The notes under the pieces are model-generated. The model had not been told where the DNA came from and ran no database searches. It was given only the letters and a program-made list of their open reading frames with translations. Both the position numbers and the translations under genes were made by a program. A DNA stretch of 8,520 bases from an uncultured Coprococcus sp. (GTDB taxonomy: Bacteria > Bacillota_A > Clostridia > Lachnospirales > Lachnospiraceae): positions 1-8,520 of the forward strand of contig CAAGAB010000121.1 in the NCBI GenBank assembly GCA_900767685.1. The letters run 5' to 3'. Positions 1 to 5,982 of the stretch are shown here, one piece after another. Each line of letters starts with the position of its first letter. The stretch's first letter is position 1.

Positions 1-191
1 GGACACGCTCCTGTTGCAGCGGGACAGGAGTAACAGTTTAATCCCGGTACGCATACTGTTTTGGCTTTGCCCTGATAGATCTTGCCTTTAAATAAATTGG
101 GGATGTGAATATTGGTAAGCAGCGTGGCAGCTGCCTGTATCCATCCGCGTATTCTGGCTGTTTTTTTTGATATTGATTTGTTCTTATCCAA
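1..191 (-). CDS. 4Fe-4S binding protein, N-terminal part (runs off left edge)
   Basis: This is a partial gene: 63 codons plus two bases are visible before the edge. Reading starts at a TTG (191-189) that overlaps the end of the preceding CXXC gene by 8 bp. A stop codon lies two codons upstream in this frame, so no earlier start exists. The N-terminus is Lys-rich, followed by a weakly hydrophobic stretch (about 16-30) and the cysteine cluster CVPGLNCYSCPAATGACP with Cys47, Cys53, Cys56 and Cys63. This spacing and the Pro-Gly-Leu-Asn/Pro context match the start of polyferredoxin-type membrane 4Fe-4S proteins (NapH/YccM-like). Those proteins typically continue with several membrane helices and further CxxCxxC sites, which here would lie outside the window. 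The likely role is electron transfer at the membrane, possibly to the neighbouring CXXC protein; that partnership is inferred from gene overlap and family co-occurrence. Confidence 0.8.
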   Translation of the reverse strand, partial: MDKNKSISKKTARIRGWIQAAATLLTNIHIPNLFKGKIYQGKAKTVCVPGLNCYSCPAATGAC

Positions 192-324
192 TTCCTACAC
201 ACTCCAGACATAATTTTATTGCTTTGCTGAGCACGGCAGCCGCTTCACCTCTGACTGCACCATAGCTAATCATTGCTATACCTGTGATGAGTAAGACCAT
301 CTGAGATATTTTCCTGTACTTCAA
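184..324 (-). CDS. CD1871A-family CXXC motif-containing small membrane protein
   Basis: This is a 46-residue protein starting at TTG (324-322), with an AAAGGAG-type ribosome binding site at about 335-341, 10 nt upstream. It has a short basic N-terminus (MKYRK), one hydrophobic segment (about residues 8-24, MVLLITGIAMISYGAV) and a C-terminal tail ending in CLECVGIG. Cys39 and Cys42 form the CXXC pair. The pattern of a hydrophobic helix, YG-x-x-RGE and a terminal CLEC-x-GIG matches, from memory, the family named after C. difficile CD1871A. Those proteins are usually encoded next to a 4Fe-4S protein and often a TlpA/redoxin-like thiol oxidoreductase. The gene overlaps the 4Fe-4S gene by 8 bp, so the two are probably translationally coupled. 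The CXXC pair may carry thiols in a membrane redox relay, but no biochemical function is established to my knowledge. Its small size and non-ATG start make it easy to miss. Confidence 0.82.
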   Translation of the reverse strand: MKYRKISQMVLLITGIAMISYGAVRGEAAAVLSKAIKLCLECVGIG

Positions 325-355
325 GATATTGCAGCTCCTTTCTTGATTGTGTTTG

Positions 356-384
356 TTGACCAGCTGACTTGGGTATTATACAAT
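356..384 (+). promoter_or_regulatory. Predicted promoter of the response regulator-kinase operon
   Basis: TTGACC (356-361) and TACAAT (379-384) are separated by 17 bp, a near-consensus sigma-A promoter. Transcription would start near 391, giving a leader of about 33 nt before the TTG start at 424. The -35 box lies in the 99-bp gap shared with the divergent CXXC/4Fe-4S operon. Confidence 0.6.
375..380 (-). promoter_or_regulatory. Predicted -10 box of the divergent CXXC/4Fe-4S operon
   Basis: The minus strand reads a perfect TATAAT at 380-375, overlapping the plus-strand -10 box. No good -35 stands at 16-18 bp. The best match, TTAACA (407-402), is 21 bp away, which would suit an activator-dependent promoter. 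The predicted leader is roughly 44 nt. Confidence 0.4.
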
Positions 385-423
385 AGCTGTTGTAAAATTT
401 TTGTTAAGAAACGGGTGACAGTT

Positions 424-1104
424 TTGAGATTATTGATAGTTGAAGATGAGAAGCAGATATGTGATATGGTTGCGAAAAGCCTGTATGATGCCGGGTATGA
501 GGTGGATACCTGTTATGACGGAGAAGAGGCTCTTGAATGCATTCTGTCAGAGGAATATGACCTGATCGTTCTGGATCTGAATCTGCCGGGCATGGATGGA
601 ATGGAGATTTTAAAGGAACTCAGACAGAAAAATGAGGAGACAAAGGTTATCATATTATCTGCGAGGGGACAGATCGCGGATAAGGTTGAGGGGCTGGATG
701 CAGGTGCAAATGATTATATGGAAAAACCATTTCATTTGCAGGAGCTTGAGGCGCGTATCAGAAGTCTTACAAGAAGAAAATTTGTACAGAAGGATGTATG
801 TCTGGAAAGTGGCGGGATAAAGTTTGACACGATAAAACGTGAGGCATACGCAAAAGGAGAAAAGGTTCCCCTTACAAGAAAAGAAAATGGAATCCTGGAA
901 TATCTGCTTCTTAATCTGGGCAGACCGGTAAGCCAGGAGGAATTGATGGAACATGTCTGGGATGCTTCGGTTGACAGTTTCAGTGGAGCGATCAGAGTAC
1001 ATATGTCTTCGCTGAGAAGAAAGCTTAAGGCAGTGCTTGGATATGATCCGATTTTGAACAAGGTGGGAGAAGGCTATAAAATACGAGAGGAGTCCGACAG
1101 ATGA
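424..1104 (+). CDS. OmpR/PhoB-family response regulator
   Basis: This is a 226-residue two-component response regulator, a standard length for the family. The receiver domain (about 1-118) shows the acidic pocket Glu7/Asp8 (LLIVEDE), phospho-acceptor Asp51 (LIVLDLNLPGMDG), the Ser79 switch residue (IILSARG) and Lys101 (YMEKPF). A C-terminal winged-helix DNA-binding domain (about 128-222) follows, with LTRKENGILEYLL, VSQEELMEHVW, a recognition-helix region VHMSSLRRKLK and the C-terminal hairpin NKVGEGYKI. I place the start at TTG 424 because it gives the typical (M)RLLIVEDE opening and has GGGTGA about 5 nt upstream. The frame stays open to 343, but that extension covers the promoter and is not homologous-looking. 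Its stop overlaps the kinase ATG (ATGA), so the two are one operon. The likely targets are the operon itself and the divergent redox cassette, inferred from position only. Confidence 0.93.
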   Translation: MRLLIVEDEKQICDMVAKSLYDAGYEVDTCYDGEEALECILSEEYDLIVLDLNLPGMDGMEILKELRQKNEETKVIILSARGQIADKVEGLDAGANDYMEKPFHLQELEARIRSLTRRKFVQKDVCLESGGIKFDTIKREAYAKGEKVPLTRKENGILEYLLLNLGRPVSQEELMEHVWDASVDSFSGAIRVHMSSLRRKLKAVLGYDPILNKVGEGYKIREESDR

Positions 1105-2243
1105 AAAGAATGTCGCTGCAGTGGAGGCTTACCTGTATAATCACATTATATATTGCGCTTATATGTGGATGCCTTACTTTGCTTGTCTATAAAAATGGAG
1201 TGTATTATATTGATTCTCTGCAAGAAACCGTTGATGCCCAGGGAGATGATAATGGGAGCGGTACTGATGAAATATATATCAGTATTCCGGAGGATAAGTG
1301 GGATGAATTTGCAAATGACTTTTCTGTTAAGGTGTACAATAATAAGGCAGATTACAAGAAAAACAGCCTGATAATTTCTGCCTTGCTGGCCCTGCTTGGC
1401 GGAGTAGCTACATATTTTATAAGTGGGCATGCACTAAAGCCGATCAGTGAGTTTTCTGATAAAATTGAAGAGGTACAGGCACAGAATCTGGCGGATTCAC
1501 GAATAGAAGAAAACAATGTTAAAGAACTGAACCAGCTCAGCGTTTCATATAACAAGATGCTTGAACGCCTCTCGGATGCATTTGAGATACAGAGACAGTT
1601 TACTGCAAATGCAGCACATGAGCTCAGAACTCCACTGTCCTTAATGCAGATACAGCTTGATTCATATAATTCTTCCCGGCATCCGGGAGATGACGAAGTT
1701 ACTCTGCAGACGATAAAGATGGTCACTGAACAGAATGAGAGACTCAGCAAAATGGTAAAGACACTTCTTGATATGAGTGAGCTTCAAACTGTGAGCCGGG
1801 ATGATAAAATAATGGTCGACGCGCTTGTTGATGAGGTATTGGCGGATCTGGAACCTCTTGCACAGGAAAAGGATATAGAACTTATTGGAGAATGTACGGA
1901 TGTAACGATGATAGGAAGTGACATCCTTATTTACAGGATGTTATACAATCTTGTTGAGAATGCTATAAAATATAACCGCACAGGAGGACGGGTTACAGTG
2001 ACAGCGCGTCAGAAGGAAAAACACGTTTACCTGTCAGTAGAGGATACCGGAAATGGTATCCCGGAAGAACTGAAGGATCGCGTGTTTGAACCTTTCTTTC
2101 GCGTGGATAAATCCAGAAGCCGTGAGCTTGGCGGCGTAGGACTGGGACTTGCTCTTGTCCGCGAGATCGTGATAGTGCACGATGGTAATATTGCCGTTAA
2201 GCCTAATCCGTCTGGAGGAACGATTTTTGAAGTCGTTTTATAA
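1101..2243 (+). CDS. HAMP-domain sensor histidine kinase
   Basis: This is a 380-residue membrane sensor kinase partnered with the upstream response regulator (ATGA overlap; GAGAGGAG ribosome binding site just upstream). The layout is helix 1 at about 10-29, a short extracytoplasmic loop at about 31-88, helix 2 at about 89-108 and HAMP at about 109-162. The HisKA dimerisation domain has phospho-acceptor His173 in NAAHELRTPLS, and the ATPase domain is at about 270-380. ATP-binding boxes are visible: N box NLVENAIKYN (283-292), G1 DTGNGIP (315-321), F box FEPFFRVDKS (329-338) and G2 GVGLGLAL (345-352). All catalytic motifs are intact. The loop is strongly acidic (about 13 Asp/Glu against 6 Lys/Arg) and has no cysteine, while helix 1 carries a CGC (22-24). 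The signal is unknown; the acidic loop could bind cations or cationic peptides, and the CGC could respond to redox state. Both ideas are inference. Confidence 0.93.
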   Translation: MKRMSLQWRLTCIITLYIALICGCLTLLVYKNGVYYIDSLQETVDAQGDDNGSGTDEIYISIPEDKWDEFANDFSVKVYNNKADYKKNSLIISALLALLGGVATYFISGHALKPISEFSDKIEEVQAQNLADSRIEENNVKELNQLSVSYNKMLERLSDAFEIQRQFTANAAHELRTPLSLMQIQLDSYNSSRHPGDDEVTLQTIKMVTEQNERLSKMVKTLLDMSELQTVSRDDKIMVDALVDEVLADLEPLAQEKDIELIGECTDVTMIGSDILIYRMLYNLVENAIKYNRTGGRVTVTARQKEKHVYLSVEDTGNGIPEELKDRVFEPFFRVDKSRSRELGGVGLGLALVREIVIVHDGNIAVKPNPSGGTIFEVVL

Positions 2244-2284
2244 AGTGAGCATTACAGCCGTTACATAATAACAGACTTACCCAC

Positions 2285-3226
2285 TTACCTTCCGGTAACA
2301 GCATATTGGCTGTCATACATAGCCCTAAGATTTTCGTTGGAGTTGAATTTTTCTCCTATGCAGAATTCTTTAGACCATGTCATGTAGTATGCCCATGGAG
2401 TGTGTGACTTTTCCAGAAGATGTATATCCGGTATATATCCAACCTCGGCAAGGGCGGCAACCTTGTTCGGAGAGGTAGCTTCTACAAGCTTTGTGTATTC
2501 TTCACTGTAATCGGTTGCTTTGTATTCCGGCAGATATATGTCCATGGAGACAATATCAACGAAGTCATCTCCAGGGTATACGCCTTTTGCAGGACAGTTC
2601 CATACCCATATAAGGTTGTTGATGTTCAGTACATTTGTATAGTAGTCGAACATGAGTTTGTAGAGCTTTGCCGCAACAGCAGGCCCTTTGGCACCCCACC
2701 AGAACCAGGTGCCCTCGGATTCATGGAAAGGTCTCCACAGAACAGGTATATCCTCAAACTGGAATCTTCGGAGTTCCTTTGCGATTATATCCATGTCATG
2801 GTAGAATGCTGTCCGTTCTTTTGTTCCTGGAATGAGTACATTTTCAGCGTTGAAGTCAGTGTGTTCTGTGTAGAAACTCTTGTCACGGCCTCCGACCGGA
2901 GAGAACCAGTGAAAAGTGAAAGTGACAATGCCATTTGTTTTCTTTGCCCATTCGAGAGCGGTGTCAAGGGTATCCTGATTTTCATATACCTCTGTGAGAC
3001 ATTCTGCGGATGCATCATTATAGTTTATGTTTGGCGAGTATCCAAGCAGCTCGAAACCTCTGAGTGCCGGACATTTGCCTGTCTGTTCGTGTATATAGTC
3101 AATCTCCTCCATAGGATTGGTCTGTGTGTGCTGACCTGTTATTATCTTTTTACCGGCAATCTCCGATAAATAATCCAATAGATTCTGTGCTGAATGCGAT
3201 ATGTGCTTGTTTGCTGCTTTCTGCAT
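2285..3226 (-). CDS. Glycoside hydrolase family 26 (beta-mannanase type), cytosolic
   Basis: This 313-residue enzyme is predicted to hydrolyse beta-1,4-mannosidic bonds by the retaining GH-A (TIM-barrel) mechanism. The GH26 hallmark PVLWRPFHESEGTWFWWG (161-178) contains the proposed acid/base Glu169. The nucleophile is Glu261 in AALAEVGY, and aromatic residues Trp107 (FTFHWFSP) and Trp284 (YYMTWSKEF) should line the cleft. The start is ATG 3226, preceded by GAAGGAG 8 nt upstream. The frame opens further to 3277, but that part carries the ribosome binding site. There is no signal peptide, membrane helix, dockerin or carbohydrate-binding module, so it probably acts in the cytosol on imported manno-oligosaccharides. 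The gene is divergent from an AraC regulator, its likely activator. Its 3' end faces the sensor kinase at 41 bp with no clear terminator between. Exact specificity (endo-mannanase, exo-mannobiohydrolase or another GH26 activity) cannot be read from sequence alone. Confidence 0.9.
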   Translation of the reverse strand: MQKAANKHISHSAQNLLDYLSEIAGKKIITGQHTQTNPMEEIDYIHEQTGKCPALRGFELLGYSPNINYNDASAECLTEVYENQDTLDTALEWAKKTNGIVTFTFHWFSPVGGRDKSFYTEHTDFNAENVLIPGTKERTAFYHDMDIIAKELRRFQFEDIPVLWRPFHESEGTWFWWGAKGPAVAAKLYKLMFDYYTNVLNINNLIWVWNCPAKGVYPGDDFVDIVSMDIYLPEYKATDYSEEYTKLVEATSPNKVAALAEVGYIPDIHLLEKSHTPWAYYMTWSKEFCIGEKFNSNENLRAMYDSQYAVTGR

Positions 3227-3271
3227 CTTATTTTCTCCTTCATTAGCATGTGATTGATATGCTTTTATCAT

Positions 3272-3338
3272 ATACAAATAAATGTAATAATTGTATTATA
3301 TAAAGAGCAAAAAATTGTATAAACCTATCATGATACAA
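3272..3338. promoter_or_regulatory. Candidate AraC-type operator: four TTGTAT/ATACAA half-sites
   Basis: The hexamer occurs as ATACAA (3272-3277), TTGTAT (3291-3296), TTGTAT (3315-3320) and ATACAA (3333-3338). The outer pairs are inverted with centres 19 and 18 bp apart, and the two middle copies are direct with a 24-bp offset. On the minus strand, two copies continue into a similar tail (TTGTATATGATA and TTGTATCATGATA). The cluster fills the gap between the GH26 and AraC genes and overlaps the predicted GH26 promoter. The AT-rich context makes some chance matches possible. Confidence 0.4.
3295..3323 (-). promoter_or_regulatory. Predicted promoter of the GH26 gene
   Basis: On the minus strand, TTTATA (3323-3318) and a perfect TATAAT (3300-3295) are 17 bp apart. 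The start of transcription would be near 3288, with a leader of about 60 nt. The -35 box overlaps one of the TTGTAT hexamers (3315-3320), so a bound regulator would contact or exclude RNA polymerase here. Confidence 0.5.
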
Positions 3339-3362
3339 CTTGGATCGTAGGGGGAGACTGCT

Positions 3363-4214
3363 ATGGAAATGTTTGAGTACATCGATGAGATGAAACAGCC
3401 ATATGATATATTTTACACAAATTGGGTGCATTCTGAATTGCACTGGCACTATTACAGTGAGATACTTTATATAGTCAGCGGATCTATCCGGGTAATCTGC
3501 AATGATGGAGAGACGGTTCTCAGAAAAGGGGATATGTGCTATCTATATCCGCTACAGCTCCATAGTATAAAGGCGGATAAGACCTGTACGGAGCCGGTGA
3601 ACTATGCGGTCATAAAGTTTAATATGTATACACTGGGCATTCCCCAGACTTATATAAGGAAAATGTATGATTGCTTTGTATACAGGACGGAGACTACAGA
3701 TTTCTGTATGGTTATAAGGTCTGAAAAACTAACAGAAGGTATGGCAGATATTGTTCAGAATATATTTGAGGAGTATATGGAAAAGCGTGAGATGTATATG
3801 CTTGCGGTCCAGTCTGGGATATATAAGCTGCTCATCATCATGGCAAGACAAATGGAAACAATTGGAGATTTTAAGCATAAGAGGTCGGATGGCGATGTGT
3901 ATTTCAATCACATACTGGAATATATAGATGCGCATTCGTCAGAACAGATAGAGGTTCAAGATCTGGCAGAAATGTGCAGTATGAGTTATTCACACTTTGC
4001 CAGATCATTTAAGGCTCGTTATGGAAGATCGTGTAAGGAATACATATTGTATATAAGGCTTAACAAGGCGCAGAATATGCTGCTGTATTCGGATTATTCC
4101 ATGGAATATATCGCGCAGGAAAATGGCTTTTCGGACAGCAGTTATTTTATCCGGGTGTATAAAAAGTGGAGGGGAATCACTCCGAAACAGGAAAGAATGC
4201 AGAACAGACTTTAG
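3363..4214 (+). CDS. AraC-family transcriptional regulator with cupin sensor domain
   Basis: This is a 283-residue regulator of standard AraC/XylS length. The N-terminal cupin part (about 20-90) has the His-rich HSELHWHYYSEILYIVSG and the turn GDMCYLYPLQLHSI, typical of AraC proteins that bind a sugar in a beta-barrel. A helical linker (about 120-180) leads to the C-terminal DNA-binding domain (about 182-278) with two helix-turn-helix units, at about 197-218 (VQDLAEMCSMSYSHFARSFK) and 246-268 (SMEYIAQENGFSDSSYFIRV), ending in the family signature KKWRGITPKQ. The ribosome binding site AGGGGGAG (3349-3356) fixes the ATG start. It is divergently transcribed from the GH26 gene and probably activates it in response to a mannan-derived oligosaccharide; the ligand is inferred from the neighbour. 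No confident promoter for this gene itself was found. The gene converges on the MATE gene downstream. Confidence 0.92.
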   Translation: MEMFEYIDEMKQPYDIFYTNWVHSELHWHYYSEILYIVSGSIRVICNDGETVLRKGDMCYLYPLQLHSIKADKTCTEPVNYAVIKFNMYTLGIPQTYIRKMYDCFVYRTETTDFCMVIRSEKLTEGMADIVQNIFEEYMEKREMYMLAVQSGIYKLLIIMARQMETIGDFKHKRSDGDVYFNHILEYIDAHSSEQIEVQDLAEMCSMSYSHFARSFKARYGRSCKEYILYIRLNKAQNMLLYSDYSMEYIAQENGFSDSSYFIRVYKKWRGITPKQERMQNRL

Positions 4215-4235
4215 TATCCAAATAGGGCGCAAATG

Positions 4236-4275
4236 GAACAGACTCACGTGTGATCGAGACACAGTGAGTCCGTTC
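4236..4275. terminator. Long hairpin between convergent AraC and MATE genes
   Basis: GAACAGACTCAC (4236-4247) pairs with GTGAGTCCGTTC (4264-4275) with one mismatch. The stem continues inward with GTGT/ACAC after a one-base bulge, leaving a 7-nt loop. The position, 21 bp past the AraC stop and 9 bp past the MATE stop on the other strand, suits a shared bidirectional terminator. Neither side has a proper T-tract, so Rho-independent termination is not assured; it may mainly act as an mRNA 3'-end stabiliser. Confidence 0.45.
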
Positions 4276-4284
4276 ATAAACTGA

Positions 4285-5685
4285 TTATATTGTTGCCGCT
4301 GCGGATTTTGCACGACTGATTTTATTTTCTCCGAATTTCCTCTTCAGCTGTTTCATAACCCACAGGTAGGCAGGTATCAGGAAGAGGTCAGCACATACCC
4401 ATGCAAGCGGACTTCCCAGTGATACGCAGATAAAACCGAAATGTGGCACCAGCACGAAACCGGCAACAGAACGTGCGATCATCTCACATATGCCCGCCAG
4501 TATGGCGAAGGTCGAGTAGCCAAGCCCCTGTATCATGAATCTTACGATATTCACAAGAGCCAGGAATATGTAGAATGCTGCGTTGATAACCACGAATTCA
4601 TATATGTAGCCGATAAGCTCAAGCTGCTCCTTTTTTACAAAGAGGAGTGCAAGCTGCTTTCCGAACACGATGGAGAAAGCCAGAGCCATGAGGGCATATA
4701 TGATTCCCATCTTGATACACGCCTTAAGCCCCTGATCAACACGGTCAAGACGTCTGGCACCAACATTCTGACCTCCGTATGTGGCCATGGTGGAGCCCAT
4801 TGCATCGAAAGGACAGCACATGAACATAGAAATCTTGGTTCCTGCCGATACGGCTGCAACATATGTTGACCCCATATCATTGACTGCGGTCTGAAGAATG
4901 ACACTGCCTATGGCGGTTATGCTGTACTGCAGTCCCATAGGCAGACCCATGCCGCAGAGCTTAAGGCAGTGGCGCATGCTGAATGTCCAGTCCTCTTTGC
5001 TGAATTTAAGATACTTCAGTTTCTTTGTCATGTATATCGTACATATGATTCCTGACACTGCCTGTGAAGCTACTGTGGCAACTGCAGCTCCGGCGACGCC
5101 CATAGAAGCAACAAGTATAAGGTCAAGTATGATGTTGACAAGTGATGAGCCCACAAGGAATATGACAGGTGTGATACTGTCTCCGAGTGATCTCAGTATT
5201 CCAGCAGTCAGGTTGTAGAGAAATGTTGCAGGAATGCCCAGAAATATTATAAATATGTATATGTATGCGTCATCGATGATATTTGAAGGGGTTCTGAGAG
5301 CCTTGAGTATCTGCATGGTAAATATACTTACTGCAACAGTTATAACAGCAGCCAGTGCAACGGATGACCATATGCTGTTGATTATATATGCCTTAAGTGA
5401 CTTAAAATCCTTTGCACCGTAAGCCTGTGCAACAGGGATGGCAAATCCGTTGCAGATTCCTATACAGAAACCGAGAATCATGAAGTTGATGCTTCCGGTG
5501 GAGCCCACCGCCGCCAGCGCGTCCGTTCCTAGCTTCTGCCCGACTATGACAGAATCTACCATATTATAAAACTGCTGAAATATCAGACCAAAGAGAAGGG
5601 GCAGACCAAAGTTCAATATAAGCTTTGAAGGCTTTCCTTCAGTGAGGTCTTTTGTGCCACTGATGCGCGCAATAAAATTCTTCAT
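4285..5685 (-). CDS. MATE-family multidrug/cation efflux transporter
   Basis: This is a 466-residue inner-membrane antiporter with about 12 membrane helices in two homologous halves; it exports organic cations or drugs in exchange for Na+ or H+. Family features are FNMVDS-like FYNMVDSVIVGQKLG with Asp44, LAAVGSTGSI after helix 1, AGILRSLGDSITPV (161-174), DLILVASMGVAGAAVAT (188-204) and, in the second half, GGQNVGARRLDR. The start is ATG 5685, with GAGGTGA 5 nt upstream. A GTG three codons earlier lies inside that ribosome binding site. The C-terminus is basic (KQLKRKFGENKISRAK). The gene stands alone, facing the AraC gene downstream and divergent from the birA unit upstream. The substrate cannot be predicted from sequence, and no drug-specific regulator is adjacent. 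The upstream inverted repeat at 5758-5802 may control it. Confidence 0.93.
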   Translation of the reverse strand: MKNFIARISGTKDLTEGKPSKLILNFGLPLLFGLIFQQFYNMVDSVIVGQKLGTDALAAVGSTGSINFMILGFCIGICNGFAIPVAQAYGAKDFKSLKAYIINSIWSSVALAAVITVAVSIFTMQILKALRTPSNIIDDAYIYIFIIFLGIPATFLYNLTAGILRSLGDSITPVIFLVGSSLVNIILDLILVASMGVAGAAVATVASQAVSGIICTIYMTKKLKYLKFSKEDWTFSMRHCLKLCGMGLPMGLQYSITAIGSVILQTAVNDMGSTYVAAVSAGTKISMFMCCPFDAMGSTMATYGGQNVGARRLDRVDQGLKACIKMGIIYALMALAFSIVFGKQLALLFVKKEQLELIGYIYEFVVINAAFYIFLALVNIVRFMIQGLGYSTFAILAGICEMIARSVAGFVLVPHFGFICVSLGSPLAWVCADLFLIPAYLWVMKQLKRKFGENKISRAKSAAATI

Positions 5686-5757
5686 GTGATTCACCTCTCA
5701 AAAATCTAGTTGGTAGTGTATAAATTGTTTGTTTTCACAATATCGTGTATTTGCTAG

Positions 5758-5802
5758 TTAATCACCTTTTAATGATTTTAGATATGGAAAAAAGGTGATT
5801 AA
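5758..5802. repeat. Perfect 13-bp inverted repeat upstream of MATE gene
   Basis: TTAATCACCTTTT (5758-5770) and AAAAGGTGATTAA (5790-5802) are exact reverse complements separated by 19 bp, with centres 32 bp (about three helical turns) apart. The repeat lies between the divergent MATE and birA-unit genes. No T-tract follows on either strand, so it is not an ordinary terminator. A weak minus-strand promoter (TTTAAT, 17 bp, TAAAAT at 5780-5775) would sit on the repeat. It may be an operator for a dimeric or tetrameric repressor of the MATE gene, or a leader hairpin. It does not match the BirA box. Confidence 0.6.
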
Positions 5803-5840
5803 ACGTGGTAAAATGTAAACACTTTTGTAATGCTGAAAAC

Positions 5841-5869
5841 TTGATATATATTAGTCTCTGAACTAATAT
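5841..5869 (+). promoter_or_regulatory. Predicted promoter of the membrane protein-birA unit
   Basis: TTGATA (5841-5846) and TAATAT (5864-5869) are 17 bp apart. Transcription would start near 5877, about 100 nt before the first clear start codon. An 8-bp inverted repeat, TATATTAG (5847-5854) and CTAATATA (5863-5870), fills the spacer edge and covers the -10 box, so a protein bound there would block RNA polymerase. Confidence 0.45.
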
Positions 5870-5922
5870 AAGTACAGCCATAAAAGTGATGAAAATAGAT
5901 AAAATAATTGTGCATAAAGCGC

Positions 5923-5982
5923 ATGGATACAAACCGGGATAATATCGACAACGATAATGACCTGGCGGGGGATATGGAATGA
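5923..5982 (+). CDS. Possible Asp/Asn-rich upstream ORF (19 residues)
   Basis: ATG 5923 opens a 19-codon frame (MDTNRDNIDNDNDLAGDME) that ends in TGA overlapping the next gene's ATG as ATGA (5979-5982). An in-frame TTG at 5908 could extend it by five residues. No ribosome binding site precedes it, so it may be untranslated. If translated, it would pass ribosomes to the downstream gene by stop-start coupling, although that gene also has its own GGGGG site. Ten of the 19 residues are Asp or Asn. No similarity was recognised. Confidence 0.25.
   Translation: MDTNRDNIDNDNDLAGDME

Noticed and set aside
343..423. N-terminal extension of the response regulator (27 extra residues from TTG 343)
   Set aside because: It overlaps the predicted promoter, lacks a ribosome binding site and does not match the family's N-terminus. 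TTG 424 gives the standard opening and length.
2244..2284. GTTACATAATAAC as a terminator between the kinase and GH26 genes
   Set aside because: Only four base pairs with a five-base loop and no T-run; too weak to call.
2420..3169. 249-residue open frame on the plus strand
   Set aside because: It is antisense to the GH26 gene, with an improbable Cys/Phe/Val-rich composition and no ribosome binding site; it is a shadow of the real gene.
3227..3277. Longer GH26 N-terminus starting at TTG 3277
   Set aside because: The extra stretch contains the GAAGGAG ribosome binding site of ATG 3226 and encodes neither a signal peptide nor recognisable domain sequence.
4441..4869. 142-residue open frame on the plus strand
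   Set aside because: It is antisense to the MATE gene and His/Cys-rich without any domain pattern; a codon-bias shadow.
5758..5802. Inverted repeat as a BirA operator or a terminator
   Set aside because: The arms lack the TTGTTAAC/GTTAACAA core and the usual 14-16 bp spacing of BirA boxes, and no T-tract follows for termination.
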